The position numbers and the translations under genes were made by a program. From Phycisphaerales bacterium (GTDB taxonomy: Bacteria; Planctomycetota; Phycisphaerae; Phycisphaerales; UBA1924), in assembly GCA_029260315.1 (NCBI GenBank), contig JAJDDM010000137.1:1-49488 (forward strand): a stretch of 49,488 bases of DNA, written 5' to 3'. Positions 16,226-25,370 of this stretch are shown here, piece by piece (position 1 is the first letter of the stretch; every line of letters starts with the position of its first letter). The notes beneath the pieces were generated by a model. The model was not told the origin of the DNA and made no database searches. It saw only the letters and a program-made list of their open reading frames with translations.

Positions 16226-18706
16226 TCAGCCACCGCCGTTCTCATCCGAGCTCGCGTCGCCGGAGCCGGTCTCGCCAGACCCAGAGCCCCCATCCACAAC
16301 CGCCGCCGACCAGCCGGGCGGGTTGCCCTCCAGCGGATACACCCAACGCACCAGCGTCGTGCCGCGCGAGGCGATCTCGCGCCCCGACCCGATCGTCATC
16401 GGCACCGGCATCGGCGAATCCCGCAGCACGCCCACCACGATCACGCACGGCTGGCTCAGCCACCTCGACAGATCCCACCCGTGCGTCTGCCAGCGCCTGG
16501 GCAGCGTCCCGCCCCGCGTGTTCTCCGGCGTGAAGACCGGCGGCTCCAGCAGGTGAAAGAACGAGAGCGCCCGCAGCCGATCCTCGAGATCCCCGAACAG
16601 CGGGTCCGGGTCGGTCACGGAGATGCCGCGCGCGTCCGGCACCATCCGGTCCAACGTCAAACCGAACGGCTCCCAGGCGTCCAGCGTCGAGAGATCCAGC
16701 TCCGCGCCCGGCGCCCAGGCGTTCCTGCTCGCGGCGTTCGACACGAAAAGCATCGGCCCGCGCACGTCCTCGGCCGACGGCGAGCCGACCAGCGCCTGCC
16801 CCCGCACGGTCACGATCAGCACGTCGGTCAGCTCGCCCGGCAGGTCGTGGCGCAAAACGCCCACCGCTCGCCCATTGCTATCGACCGTCAGCGTCGGCTC
16901 GCCCTGCTGATCCGCGCTCAGCACCGGCCGCGGCATCCGCCAGTCCTCCAGCGGCTCGCCCGTCCAGATCGCGTCGAGCTGCTTCACCGTCGCGCGGGTC
17001 GGGAAGCTCATCGTGTTCGGATCACGCGCGTCGATCGCGTACCCCCGCGCATCGGGGAACACCGCCGTCGCCCCGCCGTCTCGCGGCGACCACGGCGCAA
17101 CCATGTTGTGAAAACCCTCGGTCGAATCGACGCGCACCGTCGCGTCGCCGTACCAGGGAATCAGCAGGCTCATCCAGCTCCGCGCCCGCTGCACAGGTTG
17201 CTCGTACACATGGTCGATGATGCTCAGATGGCGGGCGCTCACGCTCTTGGGCCGCAGCGCGATCGCCCCCGACCACGCCAGCAGCGTGAACACGCCCCCC
17301 GCCGCCAGATACCCCAGCCACGCGTGCCGCACCAATCCATAACGCTTCAGCACCGCGTACCCCAGCGGCCCGGCGACCAGCCAGTACAGGCTGAACGCGA
17401 TGAATCCCAGCAGCAGCGCCGCGGCCGATCGCCCGCTCGTCGCGATCTCATCGCCCACATCGTCGTCGTACCACCGCTCCTGACGATCGCGCGTCATCGC
17501 CCGCAGCTTGCCGACCTCGGTGCTCTGATTGGTCAGTTCCGCGATCGAGCGATACGCCCCGCGCCGCCCCAGCACCCGGTTCCAGAACACCTCCGCCTGC
17601 GGCAGCGAGTGCCGCAGAAACGGGCGGGCGTTGAAGTCGATCCCGATCAGCGTCACCATCCCCTGCCCGACCAGACGCCGGCTCACCAGCACGCGCCCGT
17701 CCGGATCGGTCAGGATCGGGATCGCCTCGCGCTCGCGCGCAAGCGGATCGGCGACTAACTCACGAACCACGACGCTCGCGTCGGGCAGGCTCAGATCCAT
17801 CCCCTCCGACTCACGCGCCTCGCGCCCCATGAACAGCGGCCCGAGCCTGTTCAGGTCGTACGACGGCGCAACCGGCTGGATCGTCACCCGCGGCAGCAGC
17901 TCCGCCAGCGGATTCGAACGCGGGTTCGTCCACTCCTGCGCGAGCGCCGGCAGCGCGATCACCAGGTGCCCACCCCGAGCCACCCACTCCATGATCGCCC
18001 GCGGCCGCTCGGTGCCCAGTTGCAGCGGATCCGCATCGCCCCACACCACCACCTCGAACGGCTCCAGCCCCATCCAGCGATCCGGCAGCATCTCCGCGCC
18101 GAGCTGCGTCACAATCTCCGTCCGCTCGTTGGCCAGCGGCGAGGCCTCCTCGTTCTGCGCCCGGACGGCGTATTGCGTGAGCCCGAGCCCGCCGCGCGAG
18201 TTGAGCACCGCGTACAGACCCGTCGTCGGATCTCTCACGGCGCGCGGCCGCAGCAGCGCCCCGCCCAGCCGCTCGCCCGCGCGATACGGACGCTGCTCGT
18301 CGTCGGTCGCGATCGCCTCGTACGCCGTCACCAGCACCGACCCGCCAAGCCGCGACGGCAGGCGCACATACACCCACGCGTCCCGCGACGTGCCGGGCGA
18401 CGACGCCACCACACTCTCGAACATCGGCGTGTCGCCGTCCGGATCCGACCCCGCAACCCGCAGCAGCAGCTCGCGAGGCTCCGCGGCCGAATCGGTGATC
18501 CGCAGGCGGATCCCCGCCCAGTCCCCGGGGCGTACCTGCCCGCCCACGCCGAACTCGCCATCGAACAGCTCGACGATGACTTCGCCACTGGCGATCACGT
18601 CCTGCGCCCGACCGGGAACCGTCAGCACGCCGATCACTGCGACCAAGACGCGAACAAGGGCGAGCGGGCTGTGTCGGCGGGTCTTCACGCGGAGGATTCT
18701 AACCAC
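16226..18706 (-). CDS. Large membrane protein linked to an ABC exporter
   Basis: The 826-residue product has an N-terminal signal-like segment (LALVRVLVAVIGVLTV, cleavage near GRAQD) and a roughly 390-residue outer part. Inside this is a glutamine-amidotransferase-like stretch (EPFEVVVWGDADP, IMEWVARGGHLVIALPALA). Two membrane helices follow at about 422-445 and 463-487, then a further 340-residue outer region and a Gly/Ser-rich tail. Proteins of this plan often sit beside ABC-2 exporters in Planctomycetota, in the manner of GldG-type subunits, but I cannot assign a named family with certainty. GTG at 18706 is the longest start; a GTG at 18688 is also possible. Confidence 0.7.
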   Translation of the reverse strand: MVRILRVKTRRHSPLALVRVLVAVIGVLTVPGRAQDVIASGEVIVELFDGEFGVGGQVRPGDWAGIRLRITDSAAEPRELLLRVAGSDPDGDTPMFESVVASSPGTSRDAWVYVRLPSRLGGSVLVTAYEAIATDDEQRPYRAGERLGGALLRPRAVRDPTTGLYAVLNSRGGLGLTQYAVRAQNEEASPLANERTEIVTQLGAEMLPDRWMGLEPFEVVVWGDADPLQLGTERPRAIMEWVARGGHLVIALPALAQEWTNPRSNPLAELLPRVTIQPVAPSYDLNRLGPLFMGREARESEGMDLSLPDASVVVRELVADPLAREREAIPILTDPDGRVLVSRRLVGQGMVTLIGIDFNARPFLRHSLPQAEVFWNRVLGRRGAYRSIAELTNQSTEVGKLRAMTRDRQERWYDDDVGDEIATSGRSAAALLLGFIAFSLYWLVAGPLGYAVLKRYGLVRHAWLGYLAAGGVFTLLAWSGAIALRPKSVSARHLSIIDHVYEQPVQRARSWMSLLIPWYGDATVRVDSTEGFHNMVAPWSPRDGGATAVFPDARGYAIDARDPNTMSFPTRATVKQLDAIWTGEPLEDWRMPRPVLSADQQGEPTLTVDSNGRAVGVLRHDLPGELTDVLIVTVRGQALVGSPSAEDVRGPMLFVSNAASRNAWAPGAELDLSTLDAWEPFGLTLDRMVPDARGISVTDPDPLFGDLEDRLRALSFFHLLEPPVFTPENTRGGTLPRRWQTHGWDLSRWLSQPCVIVVGVLRDSPMPVPMTIGSGREIASRGTTLVRWVYPLEGNPPGWSAAVVDGGSGSGETGSGDASSDENGGG

Positions 18707-18733
18707 ACATCAAGTTGCGGCAGATCCCGCCCG

Positions 18734-19090
18734 ATGGATCCACCCATGGTGGATCTGCCCCCAGCCGCGTGGTTCGTGATCCTCGCGATCGCCATGGCGG
18801 CGGTCGTGGGGGCCCTGCACATCGTCGCCGCCCGCCTGCGCGACTACACCCACGCCCATGACCTCCGGGTCCGGACAATCGACCTCCGGTTGAACCAACT
18901 CGTCCAACTCAAGGCGATGCGCGAGTACCGCGATCTGGCGGTTCTACCCCACAATAGGGATGAACAGATCCGGTATCTCGTCGAGGGCGTCTACCCGGGC
19001 GACGACCAGACCAATGCGTCCGACGCCGAGCCCATCCCGATGCCCGCCGAGGACGCGTCGAGCGACGAGCACCTGGCGGCTGCCGCGTAG
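18734..19090 (+). CDS. Small single-pass membrane protein
   Basis: I do not recognise a family. The 118-residue product has one N-terminal membrane helix (about 11-31, AAWFVILAIAMAAVVGALHI). An amphipathic basic helix follows (LRDYTHAHDLRVRTIDLRLN), then an acidic tail of about 40 residues. ATG 18734 is used; ATG 18746 is an alternative. It starts 27 bp from the oppositely transcribed large membrane protein, so the two share a short divergent promoter region. Confidence 0.65.
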   Translation: MDPPMVDLPPAAWFVILAIAMAAVVGALHIVAARLRDYTHAHDLRVRTIDLRLNQLVQLKAMREYRDLAVLPHNRDEQIRYLVEGVYPGDDQTNASDAEPIPMPAEDASSDEHLAAAA

Positions 19091-19097
19091 GCAGGCG

Positions 19098-20060
19098 TCA
19101 GCCCGCGTCGCTCTCGCCCGTCACCTCGTCGAATGTAACCGGCGCCTGGCGTCTTCGATCCACAAGCAACCGCAGCACGTCCGGGCGCGCGTAGTGCCCG
19201 CTCGGATCGAAGTTCTGCCTCTCGCGAAGCACGCGGTCAGGGTCCAGGTCCGCGATAATGATGCGTTCCTCGCCGACCACGGGCTCGACGACCCACGAGC
19301 CGTCCGGCCCCGCGACGCAGGAGCCGCCGTCGTATAGCACCTCGCCGTCTGAGGCCATCCGGTCGCGCAGAGGCAAGCCCGTTGGAATATCTGAATCACC
19401 GATCAGCCCACTCGCCGAGATGACATAGCTGCGCGACTCCATCGCGATGAATCGCGTGATGTCGCGCGTCAAACGCTCGCACCCAGGCCAGATCGCCACA
19501 TGCAGATCCACGCCCTGGGCGTGCAGCGCCGCCCGGGCCAGCGGCATCCAGTTCTCCCAGCAGTTGAGCGCCCCCAGGCGAAACTCTCCCATGTCATGCG
19601 CCACGAGCGCCGCCCCGTCGCCCACGCCCCAGGCGAGACGCTCCTCGTACGTCGGCATCAACTTACGATGCACGCTGCGGACCTCGCCTGTGTCATCGAT
19701 GACCACGCACGAGCAGTAGATCGTGTGCCCGCCGCGATCCAAGGGGCGCTCGGCGACACCCAGCACGCCCCACATCCCTCTCTCGCGGAGGGCATCGCGA
19801 ATGGGATCCAGATCGCCTCGTTCAATCGTGACCGCCTGTTCCAGATAGATCGCGTGCAGAGCCTTCTGGTCGGCGTCGTCAAACCGCGCGCCGTCCGTTC
19901 GGCAGAGCCAGACCGGATACGCCGGAAGCAGCGTCTCGCCGAAGCAGACTAGTTTCGCCCCGCCGTCGCTCGCCTCATGGATCGCGCCGACAATCCGCTC
20001 GCACGTCGCTTCCCGATCGAGCAGCACCGGAGCAATCTGGGCGATAGCTACTTTCAACAC
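19098..20060 (-). CDS. Nitrilase-type carbon-nitrogen hydrolase
   Basis: The 320-residue product has the Glu-Lys-Cys triad of the nitrilase superfamily: Glu42 in VCFGETLLPAYP, Lys133 in HRKLMPTYEERLAWG and Cys167 in ALNCWENWMPLAR. The CWEN(W/Y)MPLAR form and the length fit true aliphatic or aromatic nitrilases (nitrile to acid and ammonia) better than the amidase branches, but the substrate is not certain. It is convergent with the small membrane protein gene (7 bp apart) and has its own upstream region with a dispersed repeat. Confidence 0.88.
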   Translation of the reverse strand: MLKVAIAQIAPVLLDREATCERIVGAIHEASDGGAKLVCFGETLLPAYPVWLCRTDGARFDDADQKALHAIYLEQAVTIERGDLDPIRDALRERGMWGVLGVAERPLDRGGHTIYCSCVVIDDTGEVRSVHRKLMPTYEERLAWGVGDGAALVAHDMGEFRLGALNCWENWMPLARAALHAQGVDLHVAIWPGCERLTRDITRFIAMESRSYVISASGLIGDSDIPTGLPLRDRMASDGEVLYDGGSCVAGPDGSWVVEPVVGEERIIIADLDPDRVLRERQNFDPSGHYARPDVLRLLVDRRRQAPVTFDEVTGESDAG

Positions 20061-20116
20061 GGCCTCCCACCCGATCGTAGTGCGTGCCGTGCGGCATTGG
20101 CCCGGGCTGTCTGGGG

Positions 20117-20152
20117 GCCGTGGTATGAGGAGGCTCTGCGACGAATGCCACG
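20117..20152. repeat. 36-bp dispersed repeat, copy 1
   Basis: This 36-bp stretch (gccgtggtatgaggaggctc, continuing to gccacg) matches 34975-35010 with 3 differences. It lies in the 176-bp gap between the nitrilase gene and the DUF1761 gene. No gene is seen in that gap. The only other features are short GC-rich palindromes. Confidence 0.65.
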
Positions 20153-20236
20153 CGATCGGTCAGCGACGCCGGCAAGCCGTTGGTACGCCGGACCCGCAAG
20201 GCGATTGCGACACGCCCCACGGCGGCCGCCCTGTGC

Positions 20237-20659
20237 CTACCACGCCGCGAGAATCGCTCCCATCGCCATCAACGCAACAAGGTGATACGACGTGTCGATA
20301 ACAAAGCCCTTCATCGGGCGCATCGCCCCGAGCTGTGTCGTGCAGGCGCACGCCCCGCCGAAGCCGAGCCACATGAGAGCCCCGAGCACGATCCCCTCGC
20401 CGACGCCCGCCTCGCCGATCGTCGCCAGCAGCATCGCCAGCACCAGCGCGCTCAGCAGGTTGCAGACAAACATCGCCGGGAACGTCGCCGCCGGGTTCTG
20501 CGCCGTCTGCATCGCCGCGATGTCCTCGTCGCTCAGCTTGTACGCCCTGATCCACGCCTTGGCGAACAGCACCGTGTACCACAGCGCCCCGATCATGAAG
20601 CTCACCACCGCCGCGGCGACGATCGCCAGAAAGTTCAGTCCCTCGGTCGAGAGCGGCAT
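20237..20659 (-). CDS. DUF1761 family membrane protein
   Basis: The 140-residue product has four hydrophobic segments. The first contains FLAIVAAAVVSFMIGALWYT, followed by LFAKAWIRA, which is the DUF1761 pattern (a G-x-x-W-Y motif after the first helix). The end has the (F/Y)VIDTSYHLV segment also seen in that family. No biochemical role is established for DUF1761. The second ATG (20659) is used because AAAGGA lies six bases before it. It lies 61 bp downstream of a TetR regulator on the same strand and is the likely second gene of that operon. Confidence 0.82.
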   Translation of the reverse strand: MPLSTEGLNFLAIVAAAVVSFMIGALWYTVLFAKAWIRAYKLSDEDIAAMQTAQNPAATFPAMFVCNLLSALVLAMLLATIGEAGVGEGIVLGALMWLGFGGACACTTQLGAMRPMKGFVIDTSYHLVALMAMGAILAAW

Positions 20660-20720
20660 GCCCATTCCTTTCCAGTCCCATCCCCAGAATCCCGAGCCAA
20701 CCGCTGGCCCGGGCGAATCC

Positions 20721-21347
20721 TCAGCCCTTGGCGGTCTCCTCCAGCGCCTGGAAGTACGCCCGCAACTGCTCGACCGCATCGTCGAACGGTCCGATGTGCC
20801 CCGCCGCGCGCGCCTGCATCACCCCGCCCTCCATCGCCGTGAGCACGAACCGCGCGAGCTGCGTCCGGTCGATCCACGCCGGCAGGCGATCGCCCGCGGC
20901 TTCGAGCCAACGCTCCACGCCCTTGGCCCAGTTCTCGAAGTTCGTGTGGATCAGATCCCGCACCTGCGGGTTGGAGTCGCCAAGCTCCAGCGCCAGGTTT
21001 CCGATTGGGCAGCCCAGCGTGCATTTGGTCATCTCCAGCCCGTGCCGATACCACGCCAACAGCGCGAACACCCGCTCGATCGGATCCTGGGTCGCTCCCT
21101 CGGCGGGCGCCAGCACGATCGGCTCCAACCCCTTGATATACCGCTCCAAGACCCCGACGAGCAGCGCCTCCTTGCTCGGAAAAAAGTGATACAGAGATCC
21201 GCTATTCACCTCGGCCTCGCGCAGGATCGTCGCGATCCCCGTCGCGTGGTACCCCTGCTCGTGAAACAGGCGCGAGGCGACCTCCAGGATCCGCGTTCTC
21301 GTGTCTTTGATTGAGCTCACAGTCCTCTCATCGTCGGGTCGGTCCAT
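20721..21347 (-). CDS. TetR/AcrR-family transcriptional regulator
   Basis: The 208-residue product has the TetR N-terminal helix-turn-helix at about 16-62: TRTRILEVASRLFHEQGYHA, then TILREAEVNSGSLYHFFPSK. A ligand-binding domain follows, with CTLGCPIGNLALEL similar to the TetR_C YcdC/AcuR-like groups. Such proteins repress until a small ligand binds. Two palindromic copies of a TTGA-TGATCA-TCAA motif lie directly before the ATG and would overlap the ribosome-binding site, which indicates self-repression. The downstream DUF1761 gene is the probable co-regulated gene. Confidence 0.92.
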   Translation of the reverse strand: MDRPDDERTVSSIKDTRTRILEVASRLFHEQGYHATGIATILREAEVNSGSLYHFFPSKEALLVGVLERYIKGLEPIVLAPAEGATQDPIERVFALLAWYRHGLEMTKCTLGCPIGNLALELGDSNPQVRDLIHTNFENWAKGVERWLEAAGDRLPAWIDRTQLARFVLTAMEGGVMQARAAGHIGPFDDAVEQLRAYFQALEETAKG

Positions 21348-21351
21348 GTCC

Positions 21352-21391
21352 TTGAATGATCAATCAAGCACCTGTTGAACGATCAATCAAG
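21352..21391. promoter_or_regulatory. Paired palindromic operators for the TetR regulator
   Basis: TTGAATGATCAATCAAG (21352-21368) and TTGAACGATCAATCAAG (21375-21391) differ at one base and start 23 bp apart, about two helix turns. Each is a near-perfect palindrome around GATC. They sit 5 bp before the TetR start codon and about 180 bp before the secreted dockerin-type gene on the other strand. The first site could block the TetR promoter directly. Confidence 0.75.
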
Positions 21392-21569
21392 CCGGAGCGG
21401 CAAAAAACATGTGCCCGCCTGCTCATTGCCATGCCAAATCCGCCGAATCTGTGAGAGGTCCGGATTCAATTCCGTAGAGTGCCGATGGAGCGGTCGCGGA
21501 GCACCGCGCCTGTCGCCGCCGCGTCGCGCACCCGGCGGCGTTCTCGGACCTGCAACAGGAGCGATGTGG

Positions 21570-24500
21570 ATGATGTTGAAGAATATGCGATGTGCGGTCG
21601 GTCTGGCGATCGTGCTGGCGGCCGGTCAGGCCTGGGCCCAGTGCTCCGATCATCGGCAGCCGCCGCGCCCGATCGATGCGCCGCTCAACCAGTACACCTA
21701 CACCCTCCAGCACATGCCCAGCGTCGATGCGGCCCCCGACGGCAAGATGGTCGTCGCCTGGGCGAGCCGGCGCCAGGAGGCCATGACCTACGGCATCTTC
21801 GCACGTCTCACCGACGAGCTCGGCCAGCCCCTGGGCGATGAGGTCCACGTCAACGCATACATGCCCGGCACGCAGGTCGAGCCCGCCGTCGCGACCGCGG
21901 CGGACGGCGCCACCTGGATCGCCTGGGCCAGCGACCGCCAGGACGGCGATCGCGGCTCGATCATCGCCCGCCGATTCCAGATCATCGGCGACACGCTCGA
22001 GCCCATGGGCGGCGAGATCCCCGTGAACGCCACCCGCGCCGGTCACCAGCACCGGCCCGGCATCGCCTCGCTCGCCGACGGCACCACGATGGTCGTCTGG
22101 AACAACACCAGCGCCGGCGGGCGGATGGTCCTCGGTCGCGTCTTCGATAGCGAGGGCACGCCGGTGACTGGCGAGATCGCGCTCGCGGGCGACGACGCCC
22201 ATCTCGCTGCGACCCCGACGGTTGTTGAAGCGGGCAATCGGTTCGTCGTCGCCTGGGGCGGCGTCCAGACCGACGGCACGCCCGCCGGCATCTTCGCGCG
22301 CACCTTCGACGCCGATGGACAGCCCACGACCGACGCCTTCGAGGTTGTGCCCCCGAGCATCGCGGCCATCGAACCCTCGATCGACGCCAACGCGCGCGGC
22401 GATGTCGCGATCGCGTGGCTCGAAACCCGCGGCACCCTGGGTTACGACGCCAAGGCCCGCCGATTCACAGCTTCGGGCGAGCTCGCGGGCGAGCCCATGA
22501 CAATTGCGACCTGTGATGACTCGTGGAAGAGCGGCGCGACCGTCGCGATGGCCGACGACGGGCGATTCTGCGTCAGCTACACCACCATCACCGGCGAGCC
22601 GGACCCCAACGAGATGCGTGCTTCGTCGCCCTCGGACATTTTCGGCGTGTTTTTCGACGCCGACGGCAAGCAGGTGGGCGAGCCCGTGCGGGTCCATGAG
22701 TTCGCCGAGGGTCGCCAGGCGTCGGAGACGCCGTCGGCACGCCGGGCCGTCTGGGGCTCGCGAGCGATGCCGGCATTCTCCTGGGAGGGCCGGACCGGTC
22801 GCGACGGCTCGGGCGTCGCGCTCAGCGTGCTCGTGCCTCCCGGGTTCGATGCTCGGTTCGCGGATGCCGACGACGCGGGCGGCCTGGACTTCTCGCGCGA
22901 GCAGGTCGCCCAGTCGGCCTCGATCCCGCCGATCTTCGATGAGGACTGGGTTCCGCCGCCGCCGGATGATCGCATCCGCCCCGCGGGCACGGATTTCGGC
23001 TTCGAGGCCTGGGGCGGCACGGGCTGGACCCCGCCGGACCCGGATATCTCCGTCGGCCCCAACACGCTGGTGGGCGTGGTCAACGTCGAGGGCAAGATCT
23101 TCGACAAACAGGGCAACGAGTTGTTCGTGCAGGATCTCGTGCCGTTCTTCGCCTCGGTCGGGGCGAACGGCTTTGTGTTCGATCCGATCGCGGTCTACGA
23201 CCGCCACAGCGGGCGGCACATCATCGCGGCGGTCGAGCACACCGGCGGCAACGTGAGCTGGCTCAACGTCGCGGTGAGCAAGACCTCCGATCCACAGAAC
23301 GGCGCCGACTGGTGGAAGTACCGCCTTAACACGACCAATCAAACCAACAACGCGACGTTCCTCGATTACCCGAACATGGGCGTGGATGAGGAGGCGATCT
23401 ACATCACCGGCGACTACTTCGGCGGCACCGGTGGAAACTGGGTGCATATCTTCGACAAGGCGCCCATGCTCAGCGGCCAGCCGACGTCCATGAATACCGT
23501 GCGAACCTCGGGTTCGCTGCGCTCGCTCGGTGCGACAAACCACATCGACGCGGACGCCCCCGGCGGGTACTTTGCGACATCGTTCGGTAACAGCGATACT
23601 CAGATCACCATACACGCGATCACCGACCCTAACGGATCGCCCCAGCTCAGCACGACAACAATCAATGTTCCCAGTTACAGCCAGCCGCCCGGTGCCGCGC
23701 AGCAGGGGACCGGCACGCGGATCAGCACGGTCGACCTGCGCATCAAGAACGGCGTCTACCGCAACGGATCGCTCTGGCTTGCGCACAACATCGGCATCGA
23801 CGGCGTCGCCCAGGCCCGCTTCTACGAGTTCGCCATGAACGGCTGGCCAACCAGCGGCAACCCGCCCACGCTTGTTCAGTCCGGCGAGATCGATCTCGGC
23901 CCGGGCATTTACACATACTTCGCCGACCCGGGCGTCGACGACGACAACAACCTGGTCATGCAGTTCAACCGCTCCAGCGCCAGCGAGTTCGTGAGCATCC
24001 AACGCACATTCCGGATGTCCGACGACGCGCCGGGCACCGTTCGCGACCCCCTCCAGGTCCAGACAAGCACCAACGCCGATCTCTCCGGACGCTGGGGCGA
24101 CTACACCGGCATCGACGAGGATCCGGTCCAGCCCAGCACCTTCTGGGCGCACGATGAGTACAACCGAGGCGGCTGGGGCACCTGGTTCGGCCAGATCCAG
24201 CTCGCCGGCGTCGATTTCATCTTCCCCAGCGGCGTCCCCGAGATCATCGATCCCAGCGGCGCGACCATCCGCGTCGAGGTCTCCGGCGTCGGCGGGTCCG
24301 AACCGGCGCAGGGCACCGGCAAGCTCTTCTACGACCCCGAGCAGGACGGCTCGTTCGTCGAGGTCGCCATGAACGAGGTCTCGCCGAATGTCTACGACGC
24401 GCGGCTCCCCGCGGTCGCATGCCTCGATTCGATCGACTTCTACTTCACCGCCGACGACACCAACGGCGTGACCTTCACCAACCCCGCGGGCGCACCGGAT

Positions 24501-25247
24501 GCCCCCTACACCTCGCTCTCGGCCGGCGAATCCATCATCGCCTTCGAGGACAACTTCGAGGGCGATCTCGGCTGGTCCGCCGAGAACCTGGGCGCGAGTT
24601 CGGGCGAGTGGCAGCGGGGCGTGCCGGTCAACGATCCGGGCTGGGAGTACGATCCCTCCGGTGACGGCGACGGCTCCGGCAGCGCGTATCTCACGCAAAA
24701 CCAGATCGGCAACACCGACGTCGACGGCGGCTCGGTCCGCCTCACCAGCCCCGCGTTCGACATGTCCGCCGACGGCCAGTACACGATCGAGTATCTGTAC
24801 TACCTGCGTCTGACCAACTCCGGCGCGGAGGACGGCCTGCTGGTCGAGGTTTCCAGCAACGGCCTCAACGGCCCGTGGACGACCGTGATCGACCACACGA
24901 CCGACGGCGGGCTCTCCTGGCGCAGCCACGAGATCAGCCAGAGCGACCTCGCCGGCCTCGGTGTCCCGCTGACCAACAACATGCGGATGCGGTTCACCGC
25001 CCGCGACAGCGACCCGCAGAGCATCGTCGAGGCCGGCGTCGACGGCTTCAGCGTCTCGGCGCTCGGCTGCGGCGACGACGGCTGCCCGGCGGACCTCGAC
25101 GGCGATGGCGACGCCGACGCCGACGACTTCTTCGCCTATCTCGACCTGTTCGCCTCGGGTGACCCCGAGGCCGATCTTGACGGCGACGGCGACACGGACG
25201 CCGACGACTTCTTCGCCTATCTCGACCTGTTCGCCCAGGGCTGCTGA
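21570..25247 (+). CDS. Large secreted protein with C-terminal GC-type dockerin repeats
   Basis: The 1,225-residue product has a signal peptide ending near AWAQ. An N-terminal region (about 40-420) consists of repeated propeller-like units with the pattern xxVVAWASxR...IFARxxDxxGxPxG. A second long beta-rich part follows (about 450-920, including GTGWTPPDPDISVGPNTLVG and AVYDRHSGRHIIAAVE). Near 1010-1160 there is a jelly-roll-like segment. The last 55 residues hold two near-identical repeats (DLDGDGDADADDFFAYLDLF and DLDGDGDTDADDFFAYLDLF) between cysteines. Such Asp-rich EF-hand-like ends are common on exported Phycisphaerae proteins and are thought to anchor or sort them. The ATG at 21570 follows AGGAG by 8 bases. 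No enzyme motif is seen, so adhesion or polymer binding is only a guess. Confidence 0.85.
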   Translation: MMLKNMRCAVGLAIVLAAGQAWAQCSDHRQPPRPIDAPLNQYTYTLQHMPSVDAAPDGKMVVAWASRRQEAMTYGIFARLTDELGQPLGDEVHVNAYMPGTQVEPAVATAADGATWIAWASDRQDGDRGSIIARRFQIIGDTLEPMGGEIPVNATRAGHQHRPGIASLADGTTMVVWNNTSAGGRMVLGRVFDSEGTPVTGEIALAGDDAHLAATPTVVEAGNRFVVAWGGVQTDGTPAGIFARTFDADGQPTTDAFEVVPPSIAAIEPSIDANARGDVAIAWLETRGTLGYDAKARRFTASGELAGEPMTIATCDDSWKSGATVAMADDGRFCVSYTTITGEPDPNEMRASSPSDIFGVFFDADGKQVGEPVRVHEFAEGRQASETPSARRAVWGSRAMPAFSWEGRTGRDGSGVALSVLVPPGFDARFADADDAGGLDFSREQVAQSASIPPIFDEDWVPPPPDDRIRPAGTDFGFEAWGGTGWTPPDPDISVGPNTLVGVVNVEGKIFDKQGNELFVQDLVPFFASVGANGFVFDPIAVYDRHSGRHIIAAVEHTGGNVSWLNVAVSKTSDPQNGADWWKYRLNTTNQTNNATFLDYPNMGVDEEAIYITGDYFGGTGGNWVHIFDKAPMLSGQPTSMNTVRTSGSLRSLGATNHIDADAPGGYFATSFGNSDTQITIHAITDPNGSPQLSTTTINVPSYSQPPGAAQQGTGTRISTVDLRIKNGVYRNGSLWLAHNIGIDGVAQARFYEFAMNGWPTSGNPPTLVQSGEIDLGPGIYTYFADPGVDDDNNLVMQFNRSSASEFVSIQRTFRMSDDAPGTVRDPLQVQTSTNADLSGRWGDYTGIDEDPVQPSTFWAHDEYNRGGWGTWFGQIQLAGVDFIFPSGVPEIIDPSGATIRVEVSGVGGSEPAQGTGKLFYDPEQDGSFVEVAMNEVSPNVYDARLPAVACLDSIDFYFTADDTNGVTFTNPAGAPDAPYTSLSAGESIIAFEDNFEGDLGWSAENLGASSGEWQRGVPVNDPGWEYDPSGDGDGSGSAYLTQNQIGNTDVDGGSVRLTSPAFDMSADGQYTIEYLYYLRLTNSGAEDGLLVEVSSNGLNGPWTTVIDHTTDGGLSWRSHEISQSDLAGLGVPLTNNMRMRFTARDSDPQSIVEAGVDGFSVSALGCGDDGCPADLDGDGDADADDFFAYLDLFASGDPEADLDGDGDTDADDFFAYLDLFAQGC

Positions 25248-25275
25248 TCCGGCGGCACTCATTTCAGATGCAAGG

Positions 25276-25302
25276 GGCGGGCCTTCGGGCCCGTCTTTTT
25301 TT
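25276..25302 (+). terminator. Intrinsic terminator after the dockerin-type gene
   Basis: An 8-bp stem (GGCGGGCC / GGCCCGTC, one G-U pair) closes a TTCG loop and is followed at once by seven T (25296-25302). It lies 28 bp after the stop codon. This is the only textbook intrinsic terminator I found in the window. Confidence 0.9.
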
Positions 25303-25370
25303 GGCGGCGCCGCGTGCCGACGCGACTAGCGCGGTCCCCATACCCTTGGCGACCTCGGGGGTTCTCTCGC

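Noticed and set aside
21423..25262. A 1,279-codon open frame on the minus strand opposite the dockerin-type gene
   Set aside because: It is the mirror of a GC-rich coding strand: no signal peptide or domains, and a skewed Val/Gly/Arg/Ala composition. The plus-strand gene has clear domains and a terminator.
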